Assembly (NCBI GenBank): GCA_005776885.1
Contig: SXOD01000020.1
Coordinates: forward strand, 1 to 64,000
From: Planctomycetia bacterium
GTDB taxonomy: Bacteria > Planctomycetota > Phycisphaerae > Phycisphaerales > SM1A02
Direction of reading: 5' to 3'
Length of the DNA: 64,000 nucleotides
Shown here in pieces: positions 24,763-33,766 of the stretch. The position numbers and the translations under genes were made by a program. The first letter of the stretch is position 1. The number at the start of each line of letters is the position of its first letter. The notes under the pieces are model-generated. The model did no database searches. It was not told the origin of the DNA and saw only the letters and a program-made list of their open reading frames with translations.

Positions 24763-26277
24763 ATGCCAAGCGCGACGGGCACCAGAACGGTCGTCTCGCG
24801 CCGACTCATCGTCGGCCTCGAGATCCACGTGGAGCTGGCGACGCGCACCAAGATGTTTACCCGCGCGCCCAACTTGGCGCACCCCGGAAATTTCGACGCG
24901 GCCCCCAACTCGCTGGTCGATCCCGTCGTGCTGGCGCTTCCGGGAACGCTCCCGGTCATGAACCGGGAGGCTGTCGAGATGTCGTTGATGGTGGGGTTGG
25001 CCCTCCACTGCCACATCGCCGGCCACGCCAAGTGGGACCGCAAGAACTATTTTTATCCGGACCTCCCCAAGGGGTACCAGATCAGCCAATACGACCAGCC
25101 GCTCTGTGGTGAGGGGTGGCACACGCTTCGATCTGGGCGGCGAATCGGGATCATTCGTGCCCACCTCGAGGAAGACACGGGAAAGCTGGGGCACGAGCTC
25201 CCTGGAGGTCATTCCGCCGACGGATCGCTGGTGGACTTCAACCGGGCCGGGACGCCGCTCCTGGAAATCGTCACCGCACCCGACTTCGGGAGCGCGGAGG
25301 AGGTCGTGGCCTTCGGCGAGGAGCTCCGCGACCTCTGCCGGTTTGTCGGCGTGACCGAGGGGATCATGCAGAAGGGGCACATGCGCTTCGAGCCAAACGT
25401 CAACGTCGCGCTCACGCTGGACGATGGCTCGGAAGTGCGCACGCCCATCGTGGAAATCAAGAACCTGAATTCCTTCCGGGCCGTCCGCGGTGCGATCGAG
25501 CATGAGCTGGTCCGGCAGGAGGCCGAGTGGTGCGCGACCGGCCGCGAAATGGGACCTGGTGCCAAGAGCACGCGGGGCTGGGATGACGTTTCGCTGGAGA
25601 CCGTGCTGCAGCGCGAGAAGGAAGACGCGCACGACTATCGATACTTCCCCGACCCGGACCTGGTCGGCGTCGATGTCGATGACGCCTGGCTGGATCGCAT
25701 CCGCGCCCGGATCCCCACGCTTCCAGCGGCCCACCACGCGCGCTTTTCCGCGTGGGGATTGACCGAGAAGGACATTCGCCAGCTGCTGGACGACCCGGCA
25801 CTGGCGACCTGGCTGTGCGAAGGCCATGCCGTGGCGGGGGGCGCTGCCGAGGATGGCTACGCGCTGGCCAAGCTGCTGCTCAACAACGTCATGAAGCTGG
25901 CCAACGAGCGCGGATGCGGTCCCGCGGCGCTGGGGCTTTCAGCGTCGCAGGCTGCCGGGATCCTGGCCCTGCGCAAGGCGGAAGCCATCGGTGCGCAGGC
26001 CGTCGATCCCGTGCTCGCCGCGCTCTGCGGCACGCCAGGCACGGCACGGCAGGCCGCCGAGCGGCTGGGAGTGCTCCAAGTGCGCGACGAGAGTGCACTG
26101 GACGGTTGGGTCGATGCCGCCATCGCCGGCAACGACCAGGCGGCGGCCGACGTGAGGGCCGGCAAGATGGCGGCCATCGGGCGACTGGTCGGTGCCGTCA
26201 TGAAGCAGTCGGGCGGTCGCGCGAACGCCAAGGATGCCCAGGCTCGCCTCCTCCAGCGACTCGGGAACGGCTCGTGA
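24763..26277 (+). CDS. gatB: Aspartyl/glutamyl-tRNA(Asn/Gln) amidotransferase subunit B
   Basis: 504 residues from ATG 24763. With GatA and GatC it converts Glu-tRNA(Gln) or Asp-tRNA(Asn) to the amidated form. Clear family blocks: VGLEIHVELATRTKMFTRAPN, CHIAGHAKWDRKNYFYPDLPKGYQISQYDQPLC, RIGIIRAHLEEDTGKLGHELPGG, DFNRAGTPLLEIVTAPDF, MRFEPNVNVAL and IVEIKNLNSFRAVRGAIEHE. The C-terminal GatB/YqeY tail domain is present (about residues 360-504). GatA and GatC are not in the window. The stop overlaps the hpt start (GTGA). Confidence 0.97.
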   Translation: MPSATGTRTVVSRRLIVGLEIHVELATRTKMFTRAPNLAHPGNFDAAPNSLVDPVVLALPGTLPVMNREAVEMSLMVGLALHCHIAGHAKWDRKNYFYPDLPKGYQISQYDQPLCGEGWHTLRSGRRIGIIRAHLEEDTGKLGHELPGGHSADGSLVDFNRAGTPLLEIVTAPDFGSAEEVVAFGEELRDLCRFVGVTEGIMQKGHMRFEPNVNVALTLDDGSEVRTPIVEIKNLNSFRAVRGAIEHELVRQEAEWCATGREMGPGAKSTRGWDDVSLETVLQREKEDAHDYRYFPDPDLVGVDVDDAWLDRIRARIPTLPAAHHARFSAWGLTEKDIRQLLDDPALATWLCEGHAVAGGAAEDGYALAKLLLNNVMKLANERGCGPAALGLSASQAAGILALRKAEAIGAQAVDPVLAALCGTPGTARQAAERLGVLQVRDESALDGWVDAAIAGNDQAAADVRAGKMAAIGRLVGAVMKQSGGRANAKDAQARLLQRLGNGS

Positions 26278-26822
26278 GCGCCAAGGGACACGTCGGCGAA
26301 TCCGTTGTCGATGCGGACCGCATCCGCGGGCGTGTTGCGCTCCTGGCACGCGAGATCCACGCGGCGCACCCCGACACCGACGAGCCGCTGGTGGTCATCG
26401 TGGTCCTCGCCGGCGCGGTGATCTTCGCGGCCGACCTCATTCGCGCGCTGCCGCACCGCGTCGTGATGGCGTTCGTCAAGGTCAGCTCCTACCCGGGGCG
26501 ATCGACCACGAGCCAAGGCATCGTGGAGAGCGGCAGCATGCCTGATGCGGTGCGTGGGCGCGACGTCCTCGTCATCGACGATGTCCTGGACACCGGCCGC
26601 ACGCTGCAGCACCTCCGCGCGGAGCTGACCCTGGCGGGGGCGCGGAGCATCCGTTCGTGCGTGCTCTTGCGAAAGGACCGGCCCGAAGCGCGCCTGGTGG
26701 CGTGCGAGCACGTCGGGTTCGACATTCCGGATGTCTTCGTCGTCGGGTACGGCCTGGACTTTGACGACGAGTATCGACACCTCCCCGACATCCGTGCCTT
26801 CACCGTGGTGCCGCCGGCATGA
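26274..26822 (+). CDS. hpt: Hypoxanthine phosphoribosyltransferase
   Basis: 182 residues from GTG 26274 overlapping the gatB stop; the ORF-track start is far inside gatB. It salvages hypoxanthine and guanine with PRPP to IMP and GMP. The PRPP-binding signature is VLVIDDVLDTGRTLQHL. Other family blocks are VVIVVLAGAVIFAADLIRALP, MAFVKVSSYPGRSTTSQGIVE and FVVGYGLDFDDEYRHLPDI, which are standard for bacterial HPRTs. It sits between gatB and a PH-domain-like gene, joined to both by 4-base overlaps. Confidence 0.95.
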   Translation: MSAKGHVGESVVDADRIRGRVALLAREIHAAHPDTDEPLVVIVVLAGAVIFAADLIRALPHRVVMAFVKVSSYPGRSTTSQGIVESGSMPDAVRGRDVLVIDDVLDTGRTLQHLRAELTLAGARSIRSCVLLRKDRPEARLVACEHVGFDIPDVFVVGYGLDFDDEYRHLPDIRAFTVVPPA

Positions 26823-27349
26823 CCATCGCGGGCGACGTCACCACCCTCCGCGCCATCCCCTGCGCCTCCACGGGAGCGGTGGGCGATGGGGAGACGATCT
26901 TGCTCGCACTCAAGCCCAGTCCCGTGATGCTGGTCCACTGGGGACGTCGGTGGTGCGCCGGCGCGGTGATGTTCATCTTCCTCGGCGCGGTGGCGCAACT
27001 GGCCGGCGACGTGCCCATCGACGTGCGTCACGGCATCCTGGCGGCGATGGCCGTGGGACTCGCGCGCACCGCGTGGCGTGCCGCGCAGTGGGCCACGACC
27101 ACGTACGTCCTGACCGACCGTCGGCTGGTGCTGTGCACGGGCCCGGTGCGTCGACAGTCCGAGATCCCGCTCCGGGTGGCCAGCCTCATCGACATTCACT
27201 TCCCGCGATGGGGCCGGCCGATTCGAGTGGGGTCGATTGGCTTCCGCGCACTCACGACGGAGCCCGACCGGATGCGGTGGGAGCATGTCCGGAAGCCCCA
27301 GGCCGTGCGTCGGGCGATCCTCGACGCTCGCAGCCGCTACGGCCGGTAG
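26819..27349 (+). CDS. Membrane protein with bacterial PH-like domain
   Basis: 176 residues; ATG 26819 overlaps the hpt stop (ATGA). It has an N-terminal segment DGETILLALKPSPVMLVHWGRRW, two hydrophobic helices (CAGAVMFIFLGAVAQLAG and HGILAAMAVGLARTAWRAAQW) and then TTYVLTDRRLVLCTGPVRRQSEIPLRVASLIDIHFPRWGRPIRVGSIGF. The pattern of two helices followed by YxLTDRRL and GxIxF matches the bPH2/YdbT-type membrane PH-like proteins. Function unknown. Translational coupling to hpt is likely. Confidence 0.75.
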   Translation: MTIAGDVTTLRAIPCASTGAVGDGETILLALKPSPVMLVHWGRRWCAGAVMFIFLGAVAQLAGDVPIDVRHGILAAMAVGLARTAWRAAQWATTTYVLTDRRLVLCTGPVRRQSEIPLRVASLIDIHFPRWGRPIRVGSIGFRALTTEPDRMRWEHVRKPQAVRRAILDARSRYGR

Positions 27350-27388
27350 CGGGAGCGGGAGGGGGAGCGGGAGCGGTCGCCGAGCAGC

Positions 27389-28381
27389 TCACGTCCCAAT
27401 CCACGGAGACTTCGCGCGCGGGTTCCCGACCGCCTCGCCAAGCGACGCGAGCGACTCGCGCGCCGAGTCCGTCAGTTCGCTCGGTGCCACCACGTCCACG
27501 ACGACGAAGAGGTCGCCCTTTTCGCCGCGCGCCGCCGGGATCCCTTGGCCGGCCAGCCGGATTCGCTTGCCGCTTGATGTTCCCGGCGGCACCCGAACGG
27601 ACGCGGTGCCGCGGAGCAGCGGGACGTCCACGGTGGCGCCGAGCGCGCACTCCACGATGCTCACCGGCACGTGGACCGCGAGATTCAGCCCATCGCGAGT
27701 GAACCACGGGTGCGGCGCGACATGGATCTGCACGAGCAAGTCACCAGCCTCGCCGCCCCCCGCACCGGGGTGACCCTGGCCGCGAAGCCTGATGATCGAT
27801 CCCTCTCCGACGCCGGCCGGGATCCTTACGTCGATCGTCTTGTCGATCCCCTCGCCGTGAAGGCGAAGCGAAGCGTTGCCGCCGAGCGCGGCCGTCTCGA
27901 ACGCGACATGCACTTCCGCATCGATGTCTTCGCCGCGACGCTTGCGGCCACGAGTTCCGCCGCGAGGCGTCCGGCCGGCGTTCCCGGACCCGGCCGTGCC
28001 CCCGTCACCGCCAAACCCGCCGAAACCGCCAAATCCGCTGCCTCCTCCGCCGAAGTGTTGGTCAAAGAAGTCCCGCAGGTCTTCCTCGTTGACCTGTCCG
28101 TGGCCACCCGTTCCTCCGGGCGGCCATCCCGATGGCGATCCCCCGGTTCCTCCCGCGGCTCCCGACACCCCAGCCTCGCCGAACTGGTCGTATCGCGCGC
28201 GCTTCTCCGGATCGGAGAGGACGTCGTAGGCGTTCTGGAGTTCCGCAAACGTGGTCTGGGCGTCGGCGGCCTTGTTCACGTCGGGATGAAGTTTCCGGGC
28301 GAGCGCACGATGCGCCTTGCGGAGATCGTCGGCGGTTGCCGTGCGCGGGACGCCAAGCACTTCGTAGTAGTCGCGAGCCAC
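27389..28381 (-). CDS. DnaJ-family co-chaperone, CbpA type
   Basis: 330 residues if started at GTG 28381, giving the typical N-terminus (V)ARDYYEVLGVPRTATADDLRKAHRALARKLHPDVN. The J-domain HPD triad is in KLHPDVN. The upstream ATG 28426 would overlap the divergent gene's start, and a TACACT hexamer 8 bases before GTG 28381 supports the shorter form. A Gly/Phe-rich linker (FGGGGSGFGGFGGFGGDGG) follows. There is no CxxCxGxG zinc finger; two C-terminal beta domains come instead (VHVAFETAALGGNASLRL, IRLRGQGHPGAGGGEAGDLLVQI, GTSSGKRIRLAGQGIP). It stimulates DnaK and binds unfolded clients. dnaK is not in the window. Confidence 0.93.
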   Translation of the reverse strand: MARDYYEVLGVPRTATADDLRKAHRALARKLHPDVNKAADAQTTFAELQNAYDVLSDPEKRARYDQFGEAGVSGAAGGTGGSPSGWPPGGTGGHGQVNEEDLRDFFDQHFGGGGSGFGGFGGFGGDGGTAGSGNAGRTPRGGTRGRKRRGEDIDAEVHVAFETAALGGNASLRLHGEGIDKTIDVRIPAGVGEGSIIRLRGQGHPGAGGGEAGDLLVQIHVAPHPWFTRDGLNLAVHVPVSIVECALGATVDVPLLRGTASVRVPPGTSSGKRIRLAGQGIPAARGEKGDLFVVVDVVAPSELTDSARESLASLGEAVGNPRAKSPWIGT

Positions 28382-28389
28382 GGCGCGGA

Positions 28390-28414
28390 AGTGTAGACGC
28401 GACGCGCCTACACT
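28390..28414. promoter_or_regulatory. Symmetric divergent promoter with paired TACACT elements
   Basis: AGTGTAG and CTACACT form a perfect inverted repeat (arms 28390-28396 and 28408-28414). Read outward, each arm gives TACACT: 8 bases before GTG 28381 (dnaJ-like, minus strand) and 10 bases before ATG 28425 (membrane ferredoxin, plus strand). The two genes therefore probably share a mirrored, short-leader promoter region. Confidence 0.5.
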
Positions 28415-28424
28415 CGCGTGCGAC

Positions 28425-30410
28425 ATGAGCGCCTCGCCGCGATGCACGGATGTCCCGCTGACCATCCTCGCCGGGGGCCCTCGGTCCGGGGGCGATGCCG
28501 GCCAGCGACGCGTGAACCGCATGTCGCGGCGGCGATTCACCGTGCTGATCGCGATCCAGGTCCTGCTGGCCCTCCACGTGGGACTCTGGCTCTGGGCCGG
28601 CGGCGAGACGCTCTCGCCCGTCGAGCCCAGCGAGAGCATGGAAACGCTCAAGCATGGCATCATCAACGTCGGTGCGCTCCTGTTTGGCACGGCGTTGCTG
28701 AGCACCGCGATCCTCGGCCGCTGGTTCTGCGGCTGGGGCTGCCACGTGATCTTGCTCCAGGACTGGTGCGAGCGGCTCTTGGTGCGATGGGGAATCCGCC
28801 CGAAACCGTTCCGCTCGCGGCTCCTTTTGTGGGTCCCCTTGGCGCTGGCGCTCTACATGTTCGCGTGGCCCGTCGTCTACCGACTTGCACTCGCCCCGTT
28901 CGTGCAACCGGACTTGCACTGGCCAGGCTGGTCCTGGCAGCTCACGACCAACGACTTCTGGAAGACCTTCCCCTCCTGGGCCGTCGCCATCCCGTTCCTC
29001 TTCGTCTGCGGATTCGTCACGGTCTACCTGCTGGGCGGCAAGGCGTACTGCACCTACGGCTGTCCCTACGGCGGGTTCTTTGCCCCCCTGGACCGACTCG
29101 CCCGCGGCCGGATCCGGGTCAACGACGACTGCGAGGGGTGCGGCCACTGCACCGCCTCGTGCTCATCCAACGTGCGCGTGCACGAGGAAGTCCGGGACTT
29201 CAAGATGGTGGTCGATCCAGGCTGCATGAAGTGCCTCGACTGCGTGGCAGCGTGCCCGAAGGAGGCGCTGCGGTTTGATTTCGGCCCCGCACCCGACTCC
29301 TCGCAGCGCCCGGCCGCCGGTCGGCTGTTTGACTTGCGACTGTGGGAAGAACTGGTGATCGCGATCGTCGGCGTCGGCACGATGCTCGCGGTGCGCGGTG
29401 CCTACGGCGCGGTTCCACTCCTCTTTGCCAGCGGCATCGGCGCGTGCGTGGCCTTCGTGGCGTGGAAGGCCACGCGAGTGATCCACGGCGGATCCGCCGC
29501 GTTCCATGGCCACCAGCTCCGGCGCAACGGGAAACCGACGGCGCTTGGGCTGGCGTGGGTCGTGGGTGCGGCACTCGCGCTGGCCGCGGTCGCGCACACC
29601 GGCTGGATCAGCGTGCTGGCCGAGCGGGGCAACGCGGCCTACGTTTCGCTCGACCTTCCGGAGTCCGACGTCTTCGGCGATCACCGGGTGGAACTGGAAC
29701 CCACGCGCCGCGACGCGGCGCAGCGCGGCCTGGAGGACCTCACGGCGGCCTCCAACTTCCGCTCGGGTGGATGGGGAGTGGGCAGCCAGTCCTGGCAGGA
29801 CGGACTGGACCTCCGTCGCGCCTGGATCCACTGCGTGCTGCATGACTACGCCGCCGCGCAGTCACTGCTCCAGGCGATGTACGACCGGTCCCCCACGGAG
29901 GCAGTGGCCGCCAACATCGGGCGGATCATGCGCGCGCAGGGCGATGACCTGGGCGCGGAACGCAGCTACCAGGATGCCATCACGGCGCACCCGGACTGGG
30001 GACGCCTGCGCGACGAGCGGATCCTGTGGCTCATCCAGTCGAGCCGTTACGACGAAGCGCTTGCCGCCGCACGGCACTGGGTGGCCGACCGCCCCGATGA
30101 CCTCATGGGGATGCGTCGACTCTCCTTGGTGCTCCTGGACTCCCCGCAACCGGAGCTGGTGGAGGAGGGGATTGCCTTGGTGCGGCACACACTCACCATC
30201 GACCCATCCAATGGATTTGCCCACTACGCACTTGGGCTGGCGGAGGCTCAGCGCGGGAGGCTGGACCTGGCGTTGCCGGCATTCGAGGAGGCATTGCGGC
30301 TGCAGCCCGAACACCCAGCCGTTCGGCAAGCCTTGGCGCAGCTCTACTCGGAGATTGGACGGGAGTCCGAGGCCGCCAAGTTGCTCGCGCCAGCACAGCC
30401 GCCGCGGTAA
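28425..30410 (+). CDS. Membrane-bound 4Fe-4S ferredoxin (NapH/CcoG-like) fused to TPR domain
   Basis: 661 residues from ATG 28425 (ATG 28521 is an internal alternative). The first 350 residues are a NapH/NosR/CcoG-like polytopic protein: helices near residues 37-55 and 80-100, the motifs GRWFCGWGCHV and YCTYGCPYGGFFAPLD, and two ferredoxin clusters (CEGCGHCTASCSS and CMKCLDCVAACPKEALRF). After two more helices the C-terminal 250 residues are tetratricopeptide-like (AVAANIGRIMRAQGDDLGAERSYQDAITAHP, FAHYALGLAEAQRGRLDLALPAFEEALRLQPEHP). The N-terminal part should carry electrons at the membrane, and the TPRs should bind a partner. This fusion is not one I know. CcoG acts in copper handling for cbb3 oxidase, so a respiratory role is possible but unproven. 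Confidence 0.87.
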   Translation: MSASPRCTDVPLTILAGGPRSGGDAGQRRVNRMSRRRFTVLIAIQVLLALHVGLWLWAGGETLSPVEPSESMETLKHGIINVGALLFGTALLSTAILGRWFCGWGCHVILLQDWCERLLVRWGIRPKPFRSRLLLWVPLALALYMFAWPVVYRLALAPFVQPDLHWPGWSWQLTTNDFWKTFPSWAVAIPFLFVCGFVTVYLLGGKAYCTYGCPYGGFFAPLDRLARGRIRVNDDCEGCGHCTASCSSNVRVHEEVRDFKMVVDPGCMKCLDCVAACPKEALRFDFGPAPDSSQRPAAGRLFDLRLWEELVIAIVGVGTMLAVRGAYGAVPLLFASGIGACVAFVAWKATRVIHGGSAAFHGHQLRRNGKPTALGLAWVVGAALALAAVAHTGWISVLAERGNAAYVSLDLPESDVFGDHRVELEPTRRDAAQRGLEDLTAASNFRSGGWGVGSQSWQDGLDLRRAWIHCVLHDYAAAQSLLQAMYDRSPTEAVAANIGRIMRAQGDDLGAERSYQDAITAHPDWGRLRDERILWLIQSSRYDEALAAARHWVADRPDDLMGMRRLSLVLLDSPQPELVEEGIALVRHTLTIDPSNGFAHYALGLAEAQRGRLDLALPAFEEALRLQPEHPAVRQALAQLYSEIGRESEAAKLLAPAQPPR

Positions 30411-30413
30411 CCT
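30408..30413 (+). promoter_or_regulatory. Candidate -10 element (TAACCT) of the EIIA gene
   Basis: TAACCT lies 9 bases before ATG 30423 and overlaps the stop codon of the ferredoxin-TPR gene. The identical hexamer precedes the other EIIA gene (44434-44439). Confidence 0.45.
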
Positions 30414-30422
30414 TCGCGATTC

Positions 30423-30884
30423 ATGACTGCGGCCCTGAGCGAGATCCTGTCCCTGACGGCGGTGAAGGTGCCGCTTGTGGCCACCACTCGGCAGGGGGCG
30501 ATCGACGAACTGGTGGACCTGCTCGCGGCGCAGGGCGACATCGGTGACGCGGAGACACTCAAGAAGAGCGTCTGGGAGCGCGAGTGCCAACGATCGACTG
30601 GCATTGGGGAGGGGCTGGCCATCCCGCACGGCAAGTGCGCGACCGCCTCACGGCTGGCGCTCGCGGCGGGCATCTGTGCCGAGCCGATTGACTTTCAGTC
30701 CATCGACAAGAAGCCGGTCCACATGATCCTGCTCCTCATTTCGCCACCGGACCGAATCACCGACCACATCCAGGCCCTCGGGCGGATCAGCCGCGCGCTC
30801 TCCAGTGCGTCGGTGAGGCAGCAGGCATACTCGTCCAAGGACGCGAGGGCGCTCTACGAGCTCCTCGCCCAGCACGGCGCCTGA
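30423..30884 (+). CDS. PTS EIIA domain protein (fructose/PtsN type)
   Basis: 153 residues, a single EIIA type-2 domain. The phosphorylatable histidine is in TGIGEGLAIPHGKC (about residue 63). Flanking family features are ILSLTAVKVPLVATTRQGAIDELVDLLAAQG and VHMILLLISPPDRITDHIQALGRISRAL. No EIIB/EIIC permease, HPr or EI is visible, so it is probably regulatory, like PtsN of the nitrogen PTS, rather than for sugar import. It follows the ferredoxin-TPR gene by 12 bases. A second EIIA-only gene sits at 43968-44426. Confidence 0.9.
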   Translation: MTAALSEILSLTAVKVPLVATTRQGAIDELVDLLAAQGDIGDAETLKKSVWERECQRSTGIGEGLAIPHGKCATASRLALAAGICAEPIDFQSIDKKPVHMILLLISPPDRITDHIQALGRISRALSSASVRQQAYSSKDARALYELLAQHGA

Positions 30885-30915
30885 TCGACCGGCCGGTCGG
30901 CGCGAGATCGCCCCG

Positions 30916-32343
30916 TCAGTCGGCGCGCCGCAGCAGTGCGTGGAATGAACCGTTCGCAATCGTCTCCGGGGGAGCCCCGGGTTCGCCGGCGGGAAGCGAC
31001 GTCGCCATGGACTCGGTCTCGAACTCCGCCATCTCGCCGAGTTCCTCAACCATGTGCTCGTTCTCCTCGGAGTCGATGCTGCACGTGCTCCAGAGCAGGT
31101 GCCCGCCGTGTTCCAGGACCCGGATCGCCTTGAAGGCGATCTCCTTCTGCACGCGAAGAAGGGACGAGATCGTGCGACCCGACCAGCGGTAGCGCGCTTC
31201 CAGGCGTCGCGAGAGCACGCCGGAGTTGGAGCAGGGGACGTCCAGGAGGATGAGGTCGTAGCGCTGCCGCGTGGCCAGCGCCTCGTCGAATGTGACCGCG
31301 CGTGCCTTCTCGAACCCACCTTCGGCGAGCCTGGACCGAAGCGAGTCCAGCCGCGCCGCGTCGGTGTCGCAGGCCACGACCTCGGCGTCCGGGTGCGCGT
31401 GCAGCAGCTGCATCGTCTTCGTGCCACGGCCGGCGCACAGGTCCAAGATTCGCCTGGGACCCAGGCCATCGGCGGAGGCGACGGCGAGGGAACTGGCAGG
31501 ATCCTGCACGCGCGCGTATCGGCCGCCCGACTGCAACGCGGCGGACAGCTGCGCATCATCGCCGTGGAAGACCAGCCCGCCACGAGCGTGCGGCGTGGTG
31601 AGTGCCCGCAGCTCTCCCGGGAGCGAGTCGGGATCGACCCCCATCAGCACGACGGGTGATTGGCACAACGACGCGGCCATGACTCGTTCGGCCCGATCGT
31701 CGCCCAGCCGTTCACGCCAGCGGGCGCAGAGTCCCTCGGCCAGGGAGGTCTGTTCGGACATGCCCTCGTTGCGCCCACGGGCAAAGACGCGCGTGGCGAG
31801 ACGACGGACGCGGCCGTCCGCCATCGGGAGCGAGCGCGGGTCCTTCAGCCACTCCGAGGCCGGGACGCGTTCGGTGCTTGGGTCGCCGATGAGCGCCTGC
31901 ACCCGACGCAGCACGGCGTTGGCAAAGGCTCCGGCGCCCATCCGGACATTGGCATCCACCCAATCCACCGTCTCGTGCACGATCGCGTGGTGCGGCACCC
32001 GGTCCAGGAAGCACATTTGTGCCGTCGCGGCAAAGAGCGCTCCCCGCAGCCCCGGCTCGACGTCACGGGCGGGGCGAGTCGAACAGGTCCGGAGCATCGC
32101 GCCAATGGCACGCCAGTGGCGAAGGAGCACCTGCTCGCTGGCTCGCACCAGCGCAGCATCACGGGCATCGATCGCTTCGGTGAGCGGGGGGCTGATCGGC
32201 AGGTCGGGGAATGCATCCACCAAGCGGCTGGCCCTGGAGAGGAGTGCGCCCCGCGCAGGGGAGATGGGGCCACCACTCACAACCGGAGGCTGCGGGTCGA
32301 TGCCAGTCGATTCGTCCGACGGCGTGGGGACCGTGTCACTCAT
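30916..32343 (-). CDS. rsmB: rRNA cytosine-C5 methyltransferase, RsmB/NOP2 family
   Basis: 475 residues from ATG 32343, which overlaps the metK stop (TGATG). RsmB methylates C967 of 16S rRNA with S-adenosylmethionine. The N-terminal 200 residues include a helical NusB-like region (LRGALFAATAQMCFLDRVPHHAIVHETVDWVDANVRMGAGAFANAVLRRV). The SAM-binding motif is ILDLCAGRGTKTMQLLHA. The two catalytic cysteine motifs are DVPCSNSGVLSRRLEARYRW and LWSTCSIDSEENEHMVEE. Being directly downstream of metK, which makes the methyl donor, is a sensible pairing. RsmB versus another NOP2 member is inferred from the NusB-like part. Confidence 0.9.
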   Translation of the reverse strand: MSDTVPTPSDESTGIDPQPPVVSGGPISPARGALLSRASRLVDAFPDLPISPPLTEAIDARDAALVRASEQVLLRHWRAIGAMLRTCSTRPARDVEPGLRGALFAATAQMCFLDRVPHHAIVHETVDWVDANVRMGAGAFANAVLRRVQALIGDPSTERVPASEWLKDPRSLPMADGRVRRLATRVFARGRNEGMSEQTSLAEGLCARWRERLGDDRAERVMAASLCQSPVVLMGVDPDSLPGELRALTTPHARGGLVFHGDDAQLSAALQSGGRYARVQDPASSLAVASADGLGPRRILDLCAGRGTKTMQLLHAHPDAEVVACDTDAARLDSLRSRLAEGGFEKARAVTFDEALATRQRYDLILLDVPCSNSGVLSRRLEARYRWSGRTISSLLRVQKEIAFKAIRVLEHGGHLLWSTCSIDSEENEHMVEELGEMAEFETESMATSLPAGEPGAPPETIANGSFHALLRRAD

Positions 32344-33587
32344 CAACGGCTACGCGCGCGCGAGGCGGCCTTGCGCAGGGCGGCAGCCATGTCGGTGCGC
32401 TCCCACGAGAAGGTTCCCTTGCCCGCCTCGTCCGGCTCGCGGCCGAAGTGGCCGTGATACGCGGTGTGCGAGTAGATGGGCCGGAGCAGGTCGAGGGAGT
32501 CGATGATGCCGGCGGGGGTCAGGTCAAAGTGGTCCTCGACCAGCTTGGCCAGCACCGCATCGGTCACGGTGCCGGTGCCCCAGGACGTCACGAAGACGCT
32601 GGTGGGTTCCGGGACGCCGATCGCGTAGGCCAGCTGGACCTCGCAGCATCGAGCCAGCACGGCCGAGACGATGTTCTTGGCGACGTAGCGAGCCATGTAG
32701 GCCGCGCTGCGGTCCACCTTGCTCGGGTCCTTGCCGCTGAAGGCGCCGCCGCCATGACGGCCGCGTCCACCGTAGGTGTCCACGATGATCTTCCGGCCCG
32801 TGAGCCCGGAGTCGCCGTGCGGCCCGCCAACTTCAAAGCAGCCGGTGGGGTTCACGAAGACTTCGATGCCGTTGTGCCACCAGTCGCCCAGGACGGGCTT
32901 GATGATGTGCTTGATGACCGCGTCGCGAAGGGCGCCTTGCTTGTCGTTCCACTTCGGGTGGTGCTGCGTCGAGAGCACCACGTTGCGGATCCGCGTGGGG
33001 TCGATCCCCGCGTAGTCGACGGCGACCTGGCTCTTGGCGTCGGGGCGGAGGCCGCTCACGATGTCCTTCTCGCGGACCTCGGCCTGCCGCGCCACGAGTC
33101 GATGGCTCAGCGCGATCGGCAGCGGCATGCACGAGCGGGTCTCGTCGCAGGCAAACCCGAACATCATGCCTTGGTCGCCGGCACCCTGCTTCTTGCCCTT
33201 GCCCTTGCCGGCCTTGCCAACCACCCCCTGCGCGATGTGCGGGCTTTGCGAGTGCAGCAGGTTGATGACGCCGCAGCCGTGCGCATCGAATCCGACGCCG
33301 GGCTCGTTGTAGCCGATGCGGCGGATCGTCTCCCGCGCGATGGCCGACACGTCCAGCGCCGGCAGCTTCGCGTTGTCGCGGAAGGTCGTCTCGCCGGCCA
33401 CGATCACCTGCCCGGTCGTGACCATCGTCTCGCACGCGACCCGGCCACGGGAGTCCCTCGTGAGGATCGCGTCGAGCACGGCGTCCTTGATCTGGTCGGC
33501 CTCCTTGTCGGGGTGGCCCATCGACACACTCTCGGAGGTGAAGGTGAAAGTGTCCTGGGCTTGAGACGATTCGCGGGACTGGCTCAT
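32343..33587 (-). CDS. metK: S-adenosylmethionine synthase
   Basis: 414 residues from ATG 33587. It makes SAM from methionine and ATP. Family blocks are [98 protein letters not shown] and [28 protein letters not shown] Lys/Gly stretch ([16 protein letters not shown]) interrupts the usual loop before GDQG. The start is uncertain: GTG 33650 has a TAGACT hexamer 10 bases upstream and would add 21 residues. The 179-base region upstream (33588-33766) holds this promoter and that of the divergent subtilase; I saw no recognisable SAM riboswitch. Confidence 0.96.
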   Translation of the reverse strand: MSQSRESSQAQDTFTFTSESVSMGHPDKEADQIKDAVLDAILTRDSRGRVACETMVTTGQVIVAGETTFRDNAKLPALDVSAIARETIRRIGYNEPGVGFDAHGCGVINLLHSQSPHIAQGVVGKAGKGKGKKQGAGDQGMMFGFACDETRSCMPLPIALSHRLVARQAEVREKDIVSGLRPDAKSQVAVDYAGIDPTRIRNVVLSTQHHPKWNDKQGALRDAVIKHIIKPVLGDWWHNGIEVFVNPTGCFEVGGPHGDSGLTGRKIIVDTYGGRGRHGGGAFSGKDPSKVDRSAAYMARYVAKNIVSAVLARCCEVQLAYAIGVPEPTSVFVTSWGTGTVTDAVLAKLVEDHFDLTPAGIIDSLDLLRPIYSHTAYHGHFGREPDEAGKGTFSWERTDMAAALRKAASRARSR

Positions 33588-33660
33588 AATCGCGGCCGGA
33601 TTCTGGGATTGCTGACGGGTTTTGTTTGGCATTTCCTGCGTAGAAGGCACGATTGAGGTG

Positions 33661-33666
33661 AGTCTA
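33661..33666 (-). promoter_or_regulatory. Candidate -10 element (TAGACT) of metK-rsmB
   Basis: On the minus strand TAGACT lies 10 bases before an in-frame GTG (33650) and 73 bases before the ATG (33587) used here. It either gives a leaderless GTG start or a leader of roughly 65 bases. Confidence 0.4.
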
Positions 33667-33766
33667 CCAGTCATCGGGGAGGGCTTGTCGCTTGGCATGC
33701 CCTCAACCCGTGGCGATCTTGCGTGCCGACTGCTGCCCTAGGCTTTGGAAAGGCAGCCCCAACTCC

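Noticed and set aside
28382-28705. Upstream extension of the DnaJ-like ORF
   Set aside because: It runs into the divergent ferredoxin-TPR gene; VARDYYEVLG at GTG 28381 is the normal family start.
30886-30899. CGACCGGCCGGTCG palindrome between convergent EIIA and rsmB as a terminator
   Set aside because: Perfect 14-bp palindrome but no T-run on either side; GC-rich palindromes arise easily here.
33588-33766. SAM riboswitch upstream of metK
   Set aside because: I could not draw a conserved SAM-I, II or IV fold; the start itself may be leaderless. A covariance-model scan would settle it.
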